Source of the DNA: Chromatiales bacterium
Lineage (GTDB): Bacteria; Pseudomonadota; Gammaproteobacteria; Chromatiales; Chromatiaceae
Length of the DNA: 42,303 nt
NCBI GenBank assembly: GCA_028278145.1
Contig: JANQEV010000132.1
Location: 1-42,303, forward strand
Reading direction: 5' to 3'
How positions within the stretch are numbered: position 1 is the first letter of the stretch; each line of letters opens with the position of its first letter. A program made the position numbers and the translations under genes. Positions 1-9,783 of this stretch are shown here, piece after piece. Below the pieces are notes generated by a model, which did not search any database, had not been told where the DNA came from, and worked only from the letters and a program-made list of their open reading frames with translations.

Positions 1-28
1 CAGTGGCCGGCCGGCTCTTACTTAAGGG

Positions 29-1381
29 TTATACGTTACAGCTACCCAGGTTGCCACCCAGCATTTCAGGTTTGTACTCAACCTTGGCACGTGGAGTAAT
101 GTCAACCACTTCCAGCAGATCGAACTGGGAAGTTGGGTTCTGGTTACCACGTACAACCAGTACATCCTTGAAGCACTGGTGGTCTTCTGCACGATACTCG
201 GTCGGACCGTTGCCCATGCCGTCGAACTTGAAGCCTTCCAACGCTCCGGCAACGCCACAAGGGTTGAAGGTACCAGCCATTTCACAGGCATTGGCATACA
301 GCAGAGTCTGAACGTAACAGGTGTGAGCTGCCTGTGATGGTGGGAAACCATACTCGGCACCGAAGGATTTCACGAAGGCCTTGGAGCCTGCATCCTGCAG
401 GGACCAGTTCCAGTTGGTGGAACCGAAGATGCCCTTGATGTTTTTACCCGCACCCTGGGCCATCAGACGTGAGAACAGAGGCACAACAATCTGGAAGTCC
501 TTACCATTGACCTGCTTGTCACGCAGTCCGAACTGAACGGCCTGGGTCAGGGAGTTCACCATGTCCTTACCGTAGTGGTTCAGAACCAGTACGTCAGCAC
601 CGGAGTTAAGTACCGGGGTGATGTACTGTGAGAAGTCACCAGCACCCAGTGGAGTACGTACTGCGGCCTTGGTTTTCCAACCCAGGTTCTCGGTGTACTT
701 CTTGATGGAACCTTCCTGTGACCAGCCCCAAGTGTAGTCGGCGGTCAGATGGTATGCGGTACGCTCTTTACCGAATTCCTTCTCCAGGATCGGGGCCAGA
801 GCAGCACCGGACATCTCGGTATTGAAGAAGTGACGGAAGCCATGCTTACGCTTGTCCTTACCGGTGGTGTCATTGGAGTGGGTCAGACCGGCCATGAAGA
901 TAACGCCGGCTTCCTGGCAGAGTGACTGAACCGCAATCGCCACACCGGAGGAGGAACCACCAGTAATCATGATGGCGCCGTCTTTTTCGATCATGCGCTT
1001 GGCAGATGCACGGGCAGCATCAGACTTGGTCTGGGTATCACCGGTCACATACTCGACCTTCTTACCCAGGATGCCGTTACCCTTCAGAGACAGCGGCTTC
1101 ATGGTGTTCAACATGCCACCATCGCCTTCACCATTCAGGTGTTTCACGGCCAGTTTGTAAGCGCGTAGTTCGTCAGCACCCTCATCAGCGTAGGCACCGG
1201 TCTGTGGTACGTTGAAGCCAAGTTTTACAGATTTGGCATTTGCAGGATTGTTAACGAAATCCTTGGCCCAGGCATCCTTCGTAAAGAACATGGGCATGCT
1301 GGCCGCTGTCATAGCTGCGGCACCAACCTTGATAAACCCGCGACGGGACAGCTCACTGGTCTTTGACTTGTTATCACTCAT
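29..1381 (-). CDS. Tat-exported ABC transporter substrate-binding protein (branched-chain amino acid/amide type)
   Basis: 450 residues. The N-terminus carries a twin-arginine signal (SRRGFIKV at about residues 12-19, then an Ala-rich hydrophobic stretch ending DAWA), so the protein is probably exported folded through Tat. The mature part reads as a type I periplasmic binding protein of the Peripla_BP_6 group (LivJ/UrtA-like), with KLGFNVPQTGAYAD near the start and ITGGSSSGVAIA around residue 137. The family binds branched-chain amino acids, amides, urea or similar small ligands for an ABC importer; the ligand cannot be read from sequence. The start is supported by a strong purine-rich Shine-Dalgarno (AAGGAGAGAGG) upstream. 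The stop lies 29 bp from the window edge, so any permease and ATPase genes would be to the left, outside the window. Confidence 0.85.
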   Translation of the reverse strand: MSDNKSKTSELSRRGFIKVGAAAMTAASMPMFFTKDAWAKDFVNNPANAKSVKLGFNVPQTGAYADEGADELRAYKLAVKHLNGEGDGGMLNTMKPLSLKGNGILGKKVEYVTGDTQTKSDAARASAKRMIEKDGAIMITGGSSSGVAIAVQSLCQEAGVIFMAGLTHSNDTTGKDKRKHGFRHFFNTEMSGAALAPILEKEFGKERTAYHLTADYTWGWSQEGSIKKYTENLGWKTKAAVRTPLGAGDFSQYITPVLNSGADVLVLNHYGKDMVNSLTQAVQFGLRDKQVNGKDFQIVVPLFSRLMAQGAGKNIKGIFGSTNWNWSLQDAGSKAFVKSFGAEYGFPPSQAAHTCYVQTLLYANACEMAGTFNPCGVAGALEGFKFDGMGNGPTEYRAEDHQCFKDVLVVRGNQNPTSQFDLLEVVDITPRAKVEYKPEMLGGNLGSCNV

Positions 1382-1972
1382 AAGATTTTATCCTCTCTCC
1401 TTGCCGGGTTTAATGCCCGAAATTTTTTACACATGCATCAAGTGCCATAGGGCGCTTGCTGCGGTTTCGCATTACCGGCTTACCGCCTGAATAACGCTAT
1501 GAACCTTACAACCATATTGAGCCGACTCCACTGGACAGATTTGTGCCCATTGCATACCGATGTAATGGCAATCAAATCCTTTTACCAAGCCGTAAATTCA
1601 AAAAGGTTGTACAGTTTTTATGTCGAGAATATTGAACGCTAAATCTGATTTAAGAACTCAAATATCCGCAACTTAACCTCAAATGGATAGGAACTTGCTT
1701 TCAGCAAACGCAACGGATGTAATCATCAACAGATAGGTGAGTCCGGATTATCAATCTTCTATATCCAGATTACCCAAACACCCCGATCTACCCTCTCGTT
1801 TAATCTGTTGTTATTGAGCTGTTGCAATGTACCCACTTATTAAAGACACATAAGTAAAACCATCCCAACCAGTCCAGGTGTCACGTTTTTGCGTGCTGAC
1901 TAGGTTTTTCTATCTGATTTCAATGCCCACCTTTTGAGCTGCTATTGAAACCTGAAAAAACCGCCTGGCTGG

Positions 1973-1986
1973 GTAACACTTGTTAC
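1973..1986. promoter_or_regulatory. GTAACA-CT-TGTTAC palindrome (putative operator)
   Basis: A 6-bp perfect inverted repeat with a 2-nt centre. It shares the GTAACA/TGTTAC half-site with the cluster at 2229-2255 about 250 bp away. Repetition of the same half-site in one intergenic region suggests a regulator-binding site; the regulator is unknown. Confidence 0.4.
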
Positions 1987-2228
1987 ATGCCCGCAGTCAT
2001 CTAATGCAGGTCCTGTGCCAACAGGCGGTGACAGAAAAAGAATCCCCCATAGCTACCTAATAAGTGGTATGAATAGATGCATAAGAAAGAATGATATACC
2101 AATAAAAACAGTCAGTTATATGATCCAGCTTTTTACCCTAATCCCAATACGGCCAAGTACTGGATGGAAATTACAACACCCACAATCAAAAGGTTGTGTT
2201 ACCAATAGTCTCATTGTTGGGTAAAAAG

Positions 2229-2255
2229 GTAACACTCTTGTGTTACGGGTAACGC
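2229..2255. promoter_or_regulatory. tandem alternating GTAACAC / GTGTTAC / GTAACGC half-sites
   Basis: Three 7-nt half-sites alternate in orientation: GTAACAC (2229-2235), four bases, GTGTTAC (2240-2246), two bases, GTAACGC (2249-2255). A further GTGTTAC sits at 2196-2202. The first pair is a perfect inverted repeat. This looks like a clustered operator or enhancer for an unidentified factor. Confidence 0.45.
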
Positions 2256-2442
2256 CCCCCATACACATGTTTCACATGAGAGATCTTGGTCGGAACAACC
2301 AGGAGGCTTGAATATAGTAATTGTTAAAGAGTTATAACTAATGGATTGATCATTACACCAGGCTTATCCAGGTGCTGACTACAGAGGGATAATCATGCTA
2401 AAAAGATGTGCAGAAAGACTATAAATTCAGCCTTTCCCATGT

Positions 2443-2458
2443 AAGTAAGCACTTACTT
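2443..2458. promoter_or_regulatory. AAGTAAG-CA-CTTACTT palindrome (putative operator)
   Basis: A 7-bp perfect inverted repeat with a 2-nt centre, 70 bp beyond the gyrB stop codon. Short, tightly spaced palindromes of this kind are typical of dimeric repressor operators such as the TetR family. No repressor gene is adjacent, so the assignment is only structural. Confidence 0.35.
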
Positions 2459-2527
2459 TTGATGTGTGGTATTGCGGCCTGCCTTATGCTTTATCAACAA
2501 GCCATAGAGCAGTAATCTGGATCACTG

Positions 2528-4933
<2,406 letters not shown>

Positions 4934-5001
4934 CTACCGCTCCTGAAAAGTTCGCAGGCATTATACACGGCTACAGAGTTAGATGCTGATATTTGTACGG
5001 T

Positions 5002-6063
5002 TTAACGAGTGGAAATTGAACCTTGTTCCACGTGGAACACACCTGGGAACTCTATTTGACCACCTGAAATATTATCTACGCCCGTGATGAAGGTCTGATT
5101 TCCCATTGTCTTCAGGTAATCAAGCAGCTTATGCCGGTTTTTGGTATCCAGTTCTGATGGAAGATCATCAATCAGGATGATCGCATCGGCTCCTGCTATC
5201 TCCTTGGCAATCTCCACTTGTGCCAAATGCATGGCAGCAACCAGCATCTTTTGCTGACCGCGAGAGGCATACTTCTCCACCTTTTGCTTCTTTATCTGTA
5301 GAGACAGATCAGCTCTATGGGGTCCATATCTGGTATAGCCAGCAATAATATCACCCTGCCGCATCTCTTCCAGACACTGTCCCAGATCACTCTTTTCCGA
5401 CCAGCCCCGATTCCACACTATATTGAGTCCTCTCAGATCAAGTAATTCAGATGCCAGCTGTTCTATCTTGTGTGACAACCGCTCGTAGTAACGTTCCCTA
5501 AATGCATTAACGCTATTTCCAGTTTCTATCAGTTCATGGTCCCAACTGGCATCAAATGTACCTTTTACCCGCAGTGAGGCATTCCTCTGTTTCAGGCATC
5601 TGGCAAAACGTTCAAAGGTATATCTGAACTCTGGTTCCACGTGGAACACTCCCCAATCCAGAAATCTTCTTCGGTATTGAGGGCCACGTTCGAGTATTTC
5701 ATGGGAATTTGGTGTTATAACCGTGAGTGGTACTGCCCGTGCCAAATCAGACATACGGGTTACCTTGCGACCATCAAGCTTGGCCTGGGTAACGCCTTTG
5801 GCCTTGATTAGCCCCAGAGTGTGTGTACTGCTTCCATTCCTGGTACGGGCGAATAGGGATAATGATTGTTCTCCCGTTCTAACCAGTTGGTCCCGTTCGG
5901 CCTTGCGGAAAGATCTTCCTCTTCCCAGTAGGTACAGTGCCTCGAGTATGCTGGTCTTTCCTGAACCATTTGCTCCCCAGATCAGATTTAGTCCAGCAGC
6001 CGGTTCAAACTCCAGCTCTTCTATCAGACGAAGATTGTTGATTCTGATCTGCTGGATTGCCAT
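5002..6063 (-). CDS. recF: DNA replication and repair protein RecF
   Basis: 353 residues. RecF is an SMC/ABC-like ATPase that loads RecA at single-strand gaps with RecO and RecR. The Walker A motif GANGSGKTS is at residues 30-38, and near the C-terminus a Walker B and D-loop read ILIDDLPSELD. The gene sits 64 bp after dnaN, as in many gammaproteobacteria. Unusually, two perfect GTTCCACGTGGAAC palindromes lie inside the gene (5634-5647 and 5025-5038). Both encode the same peptide VFHVE, once near residue 141 and once near residue 344; they match the chromosomal parS consensus. Confidence 0.97.
   Translation of the reverse strand: MAIQQIRINNLRLIEELEFEPAAGLNLIWGANGSGKTSILEALYLLGRGRSFRKAERDQLVRTGEQSLSLFARTRNGSSTHTLGLIKAKGVTQAKLDGRKVTRMSDLARAVPLTVITPNSHEILERGPQYRRRFLDWGVFHVEPEFRYTFERFARCLKQRNASLRVKGTFDASWDHELIETGNSVNAFRERYYERLSHKIEQLASELLDLRGLNIVWNRGWSEKSDLGQCLEEMRQGDIIAGYTRYGPHRADLSLQIKKQKVEKYASRGQQKMLVAAMHLAQVEIAKEIAGADAIILIDDLPSELDTKNRHKLLDYLKTMGNQTFITGVDNISGGQIEFPGVFHVEQGSISTR
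5024..5039. other. parS: parS centromere-like site (3' end of recF)
   Basis: TGTTCCACGTGGAACA is a perfect 16-bp palindrome matching the chromosomal parS consensus recognised by ParB in Pseudomonas, Bacillus and relatives. It overlaps the last codons of recF and lies about 4 kb from the putative oriC. The ParA and ParB genes of the window (24710-26587) would act on it. Confidence 0.9.
5633..5648. other. parS: parS centromere-like site (middle of recF)
   Basis: GGTTCCACGTGGAACA contains the perfect 14-bp palindrome GTTCCACGTGGAAC, identical to the core of the site at 5024-5039, 609 bp away. Two such cores by chance within 620 bp is very unlikely. It is in the same reading frame as the other copy and encodes the same VFHVE peptide. 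Confidence 0.88.
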
Positions 6064-6127
6064 CGCATTATGCGTCGCTGCTTTATCTGCAATAACCCAT
6101 GGGGACGCCTGATGGTGAGATCAGAAT

Positions 6128-7228
6128 CTAGATGCGCATGGGCATAACAACATATTTACTGCTGTCGCTTTCCGTAGATTTAATCAGGCAGCTGCTGTTC
6201 TCATCCTTCAGCTCCAGCATTACACTATCCCCATCTATTACCGAGAGTACCTCGATCAGATAGCCCACATTAAAACCTATCACCAGTTTTTCTCCCGCAT
6301 AGCTGATCTCCAGCTCTTCCTTTGCCTCTTCCTGTTCTGGATTATGGGCCAACAGCTCTAGATTATCCTGATCAAAATTAAACCTTATACCTCTGTATTT
6401 CTCATTGGAAAGAATTGAGGTGCGGTGCAGCGCCTGGCGCATACTCTCACGATCCACCGTTACCTGCTTGTCAGTACCTACAGGTACCACCTTTTGATAG
6501 TCAGGGAATTTGCCATCTATCAGCTTGGAGGTGAATATGGTGTCATCCATAACAATCCTGACATTGTTGGATCCAACCTCTATGACTATCTCCCGGTCGC
6601 TATCCTCAAGCATGCGGCCAAGTTCAAGCACCGCCTTTCTTGGGATGATGATCTGGAAGTCCTCAGTGGATTCTATCAATTCGCTCGATTCGCTCATGGC
6701 CAATCTGTGGCCATCTGTAGCTACTGCGCGTAGAGTACCACTGGACATCTCCAACAAAAGACCATTCAGATAGTAGCGAACATCCTGCTGTGCCATAGCG
6801 AACTGAGTCTTATCAATCAGTCTCTTCAGCACCATTTCCTGAACCTTGATCCCCTTGACAGCTCCCTCGATCTCAATAGCAGGGTAATCCTTTGCCGGTA
6901 GAACACCTAAGGTAAACCTACTCCTACCTGCCATGATGACCGCTTTCTCACCCTTGATATCCATAGAGATCTCAGAGTTATCTGGCAAGGCGCGACATAT
7001 ATCTATCAGTTTTCTTGCTGGTAGAGTGAAATCTAATTCATCACCCTTAGTGACAGAGGCCTCTGTCTTGAGCTCAACTTCCAGATCTGTTGCCGTAATT
7101 CTTAACCTGTCCTTATCGGCATTAATCAGAATATTGGCCAGAATGGGTAGAGTCTGTCTCTTCTCTACTACACCTCCCACCAGCATCAGTGGTTTGAGTA
7201 ACTCTTCTCTGCTTGTCACTATGTTCAT
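6128..7228 (-). CDS. dnaN: DNA polymerase III beta subunit (sliding clamp)
   Basis: 366 residues, the same length as E. coli DnaN. The dimeric ring encircles DNA and tethers polymerase III and other clamp-binding proteins. The sequence shows the typical N-terminal start (MNIVTSREELLKPLMLVGGVVEKRQTLPILANILI), the three-fold repeated clamp fold, the YYLNGLLLE segment and the conserved VVMPMRI C-terminus that lines the binding pocket. It is 218 bp downstream of dnaA, and the gap contains two DnaA boxes, so it may have its own promoter. Confidence 0.98.
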   Translation of the reverse strand: MNIVTSREELLKPLMLVGGVVEKRQTLPILANILINADKDRLRITATDLEVELKTEASVTKGDELDFTLPARKLIDICRALPDNSEISMDIKGEKAVIMAGRSRFTLGVLPAKDYPAIEIEGAVKGIKVQEMVLKRLIDKTQFAMAQQDVRYYLNGLLLEMSSGTLRAVATDGHRLAMSESSELIESTEDFQIIIPRKAVLELGRMLEDSDREIVIEVGSNNVRIVMDDTIFTSKLIDGKFPDYQKVVPVGTDKQVTVDRESMRQALHRTSILSNEKYRGIRFNFDQDNLELLAHNPEQEEAKEELEISYAGEKLVIGFNVGYLIEVLSVIDGDSVMLELKDENSSCLIKSTESDSSKYVVMPMRI

Positions 7229-7391
7229 GTTTAAGCTCTCTTAAACAAATAAGTTATTTATATTCTAGTTATTACTATTAGTATTGTTGAAAACTACATA
7301 TTATATACATAATTGCATATTATTCAGTATGTTACGACAACTAATACCTGTTAGTAACTTCCATTTTTTAGTTTTATCACTTGTAGTAACC

Positions 7392-7400
7392 TGTGGATAA
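7392..7400 (-). promoter_or_regulatory. DnaA box (exact consensus)
   Basis: TGTGGATAA is the reverse complement of the consensus TTATCCACA, located in the dnaA-dnaN spacer. Confidence 0.8.
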
Positions 7401-7426
7401 CTTTGGGTCATTTTTGCCCTTATTTT

Positions 7427-7435
7427 TTATCCACA
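7427..7435 (+). promoter_or_regulatory. DnaA box (exact consensus)
   Basis: TTATCCACA, exact consensus, 11 bp beyond the dnaA stop codon and facing the box at 7392-7400. Confidence 0.8.
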
Positions 7436-7446
7436 GTTTTCTCACA

Positions 7447-8772
7447 TTAACTTGTGAGAGTTCTAAACAGGTTTCCATAATCCTCCTCAACCCGGTGATC
7501 GCTCTCTTTTAGCTCAGCGATCTTTCTGGTGGCATATAGAACTGTTGTATGGTCTCTGCCACCAAATGCACTCCCAATCTCTGGAAGGCTGTGGTTGGTA
7601 AGCTCCTTTGCCAAAGACATCGCAATCTGGCGTGGTCTGGCAATGGTCCTGCTTCTGGTACTGGAGAGTAGCTCTGAAGTACGGATCTTATAGTATTCAG
7701 CCACCGTCTTCTGGATATTCTCGATAGTCACCAGTTTATCCTGAGCAGCCAGCATATCCCGCAATGCCTCTTTTGCAAACTCCAATGTTACCGGTCGACC
7801 GGTAAATTCGGCATTTGCCACTATTCTTCGAAGGGCACCCTCCAATTCACGAATGTTGGATCTGACCCGATTGCCGATGAAGAATGCCACCTCGTTGGGA
7901 AAATCTACCCCAAACAGTTGCGCCGCTTTACTTTTGATAATCGCCACTCTAGTTTCCAGATCTGGTGGCTCTATGGCAACGGTAAGTCCCCAGCCAAAAC
8001 GTGACTTGAGTCGCTCCTCCAGTCCGGTCACCTCTTTAGGAAAACGGTCACTGGTCAGAATGATCTGCTGTTTGGATTCAAACAGGGCATTGAAGGTGTG
8101 GAAAAACTCCTCCTGTGATCGCTCTTTACCGGCGAAGAACTGCACGTCATCAATGAGTAGTGCGTTTACGGAGCGGTATTCCCGTTTGAAATCGTCGATC
8201 TTGTTGTGCTGCAGGGCCCTGACCATGGCGGCTACAAAGCCCTCGGAATGTTTGTACAACACCGTGGCGGAAGGATTGTTTTTTAGAATAGAGTTGCCAA
8301 TAGCGTGCATCAGATGGGTCTTACCCAATCCTACCCCACCATAGATGAATAGCGGGTTATAGACTCGTCCAGGGTTTTCACCTATCTGGATGGAAGCTGC
8401 TCGAGCCAGCTGGTTTGATTTTCCCTCCACGAAGGTGTCGAAGACAAAATCCGGGTTTAGGTTGCTTTTTACCTGTGGTCGCGCCTGAGCCCGTTTCTCT
8501 CTGGGTGCTGCTGCTTCTGGTTCAGTGCGGCGTCTGCTGCCACCGATTCCCAGTGTCACCTGGTTGATCTTGCCCTCGGAAACCTGTCTGAGTAATAGAG
8601 TAATCTGATCCTGATAGTGATTTTTGACCCAATCCAGAACGAATTTATTCGGGGCGAATAACCTTACTTCAGCCTCCTCCTCATCTGCCTGCAGGGGGCG
8701 AATCCATGTGTTGAACTCCTGATCTGTGAGCTCATTCTCAAGATATTCTACGCACCTAGTCCAGAGCGCCAC
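7447..8772 (-). CDS. dnaA: chromosomal replication initiator protein DnaA
   Basis: 441 residues. DnaA binds DnaA boxes at oriC, melts the origin and loads DnaB. Domain I ([15 protein letters not shown]) is followed by a short linker (about 80-105), then the AAA+ domain with Walker [10 protein letters not shown] at about 145-153, Walker B LLIDDVQF and sensor segments. Domain IV carries the DnaA signature [12 protein letters not shown] near residue 400. The start is GTG at 8770-8772, preceded by a modest GGGGA Shine-Dalgarno. It is the first gene of the leftward replication cluster and borders the putative origin. Confidence 0.98.
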   Translation of the reverse strand: MALWTRCVEYLENELTDQEFNTWIRPLQADEEEAEVRLFAPNKFVLDWVKNHYQDQITLLLRQVSEGKINQVTLGIGGSRRRTEPEAAAPREKRAQARPQVKSNLNPDFVFDTFVEGKSNQLARAASIQIGENPGRVYNPLFIYGGVGLGKTHLMHAIGNSILKNNPSATVLYKHSEGFVAAMVRALQHNKIDDFKREYRSVNALLIDDVQFFAGKERSQEEFFHTFNALFESKQQIILTSDRFPKEVTGLEERLKSRFGWGLTVAIEPPDLETRVAIIKSKAAQLFGVDFPNEVAFFIGNRVRSNIRELEGALRRIVANAEFTGRPVTLEFAKEALRDMLAAQDKLVTIENIQKTVAEYYKIRTSELLSSTRSRTIARPRQIAMSLAKELTNHSLPEIGSAFGGRDHTTVLYATRKIAELKESDHRVEEDYGNLFRTLTS

Positions 8773-8890
8773 AGTACATCCCCATCGCTTGTTCTGATTG
8801 TTTCAATGTTTGTCTCACGCAACCCGTCAATTTTATCGTTATGTGGGTGGAACTACCTTAGCCCTCTGAGTCTACATAAAACCATATAAG

Positions 8891-8899
8891 TTATCCACA
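8891..8899 (+). promoter_or_regulatory. DnaA box (exact consensus) in oriC
   Basis: TTATCCACA, exact consensus, 119 bp upstream of the dnaA start and about 40 bp from the A/T-rich tract. Confidence 0.82.
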
Positions 8900-8920
8900 G
8901 CTGCGAATCAGATCTGCCTG

Positions 8921-8929
8921 GGTGGATAA
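8921..8929 (-). promoter_or_regulatory. DnaA box (one mismatch) in oriC
   Basis: GGTGGATAA, one mismatch to TGTGGATAA, oriented opposite to the box at 8891-8899 and directly next to the A/T-rich tract. Confidence 0.55.
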
Positions 8930-9067
8930 ATAAGCTTATGATTTTCAAGATACACCATATATTATTCATATTTATCAAATAGATATATTACAAAATTACT
9001 ACAGCAACCTGCTGGTACGCAGACCCAGGTTGGTAACTATCGATACAGAAATCTAATTGAATAAATA

Positions 9068-9097
9068 TTGACAGGGACGCGCTTATCAAAGTACTCT
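9068..9097 (+). promoter_or_regulatory. putative sigma-70 promoter of rpmH-rnpA
   Basis: A perfect -35 hexamer TTGACA (9068-9073) is followed after 18 bp by a weak -10 TACTCT (9092-9097), about 70 bp before the rpmH start. The -35 is convincing; the -10 is a poor match, so the exact spacing is uncertain. Confidence 0.5.
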
Positions 9098-9164
9098 AAG
9101 CGCCTTTTTTTCCAGGCCTTTTAGCTGGTTCGGCTAAGTGGGCACAATTTATTGGTGATTCGGC

Positions 9165-9299
9165 ATGAAAAGAACATTTCAACCAAGTACTTTGAAGCGG
9201 GCTCGTACCCATGGTTTTCGCGCACGTATGGCAACACGTAATGGCCGTAAGGTGATCAATGCACGCCGTGCCAAAGGCCGGGCCAGATTGACCCCGTAA
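9165..9299 (+). CDS. rpmH: 50S ribosomal protein L34
   Basis: A 44-codon gene whose product begins [20 protein letters not shown] and continues with the strongly basic [18 protein letters not shown] segment, matching bacterial L34 along its whole length. L34 is a small structural protein of the large ribosomal subunit. It is 9 bp upstream of rnpA, the usual arrangement, and marks the right edge of the putative oriC. Confidence 0.97.
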   Translation: MKRTFQPSTLKRARTHGFRARMATRNGRKVINARRAKGRARLTP

Positions 9300-9308
9300 C
9301 ACCTGTCT

Positions 9309-9686
9309 GTGGCGTCGGTTAAAAAGGCAGGCTTTCCCCGTGACAGCAGGCTTTTGCAGCCGGCGCAGTATCGAGCAGTTTTTCGGCGTCCGATCAAGAC
9401 AACGGATGACTGTTTCACGGTACTCTGCATGCCAACCAACCTTGCTGCACCCAGGTTAGGTTTGGCGGTATCAAAGAAATATACCCGCCTGGCAGTGGAC
9501 AGGAACCGTATAAAAAGAGTTATAAGAGAAAGCTTTCGACGTAATAGGGGAGATCTGGGCGGGATTGATTTTGTGGTGCTAAATCGCAAGCGCACCAGCA
9601 GCATGAACAACAAGGCTCTATTTGATTCCTTAAACCGTCATTGGAACAAGCTGCAGATCAAGGCCGCAAGCGATATCCAACAGTAA
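9309..9686 (+). CDS. rnpA: ribonuclease P protein component
   Basis: 125 residues from a GTG start 9 bp after rpmH. RnpA assists the catalytic RNA of RNase P in maturing tRNA 5' ends. The family's RNR motif is present (VDRNRIKRVIRESFR around residue 65-80), as are the basic surface and the usual FPRDSRLL entry near the N-terminus. It is cotranscribed with rpmH. The yidD gene normally found next is absent; 97 bp separate rnpA from yidC. Confidence 0.95.
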   Translation: MASVKKAGFPRDSRLLQPAQYRAVFRRPIKTTDDCFTVLCMPTNLAAPRLGLAVSKKYTRLAVDRNRIKRVIRESFRRNRGDLGGIDFVVLNRKRTSSMNNKALFDSLNRHWNKLQIKAASDIQQ

Positions 9687-9708
9687 CCTTTATATATAGC
9701 TCGCATAG

Positions 9709-9722
9709 TTACAGATCTGTAA
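9709..9722. promoter_or_regulatory. TTACAGATCTGTAA perfect palindrome
   Basis: A perfect 14-bp palindrome in the 97-bp gap between rnpA and yidC. It could be an operator affecting a yidC promoter (a TATACT -10-like hexamer lies just downstream), but nothing in the window identifies a binding protein. Confidence 0.3.
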
Positions 9723-9783
9723 AATCTAAACTTTATACTAGACAGAATCTTCATACTTCTAAAAAGTTATCTTGAGACCATAA

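Larger units (their letters stand above)
1382..2527. other. long non-coding interval with clustered inverted repeats
   Basis: About 1.1 kb between the binding-protein gene and the end of gyrB, both on the minus strand. I find no convincing gene: the only ORF above 60 codons (2015-2224, plus) has no Shine-Dalgarno or recognisable protein. The stretch is AT-rich and contains GTAACAC/GTGTTAC-type palindromes (1973-1986, 2196-2202, 2229-2255) and a separate 16-bp palindrome (2443-2458). It lies upstream of the binding-protein gene, so it may be its regulatory region, but no promoter could be assigned with confidence. Confidence 0.6.
7229..7446. other. AT-rich dnaA-dnaN spacer with two DnaA boxes
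   Basis: 218 bp of very AT-rich DNA. Two exact 9-mer DnaA boxes lie at its dnaA end: TGTGGATAA (7392-7400) and TTATCCACA (7427-7435), in opposite orientations 26 bp apart. The spacer probably contains the dnaN promoter. The boxes suggest DnaA-dependent regulation or a second part of a split origin. Confidence 0.7.
8773..9164. other. oriC: putative chromosomal replication origin (oriC)
   Basis: 392 bp between divergent dnaA and rpmH, the position of oriC in Pseudomonas and many gammaproteobacteria. It contains an exact DnaA box (8891-8899), a one-mismatch box (8921-8929, GGTGGATAA) and then about 70 bp of nearly pure A/T sequence (about 8935-9000) suitable as an unwinding element. Genes on the left are all leftward and nearly all on the right are rightward, as expected for replichores that start here. 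An imperfect CAACCTG...CAGGTTG inverted repeat follows the A/T tract. Confidence 0.75.

Noticed and set aside
1434-1447. Possible sigma-54 promoter (TGGCAC...TGCA, minus strand) before the binding-protein gene
   Set aside because: The distance between the GG and GC elements is two bases too short for a -24/-12 promoter.
2015-2224. 69-codon plus-strand ORF in the long gene-free interval
   Set aside because: No Shine-Dalgarno, no recognisable protein pattern, and it overlaps the GTGTTAC half-site; composition looks non-coding.
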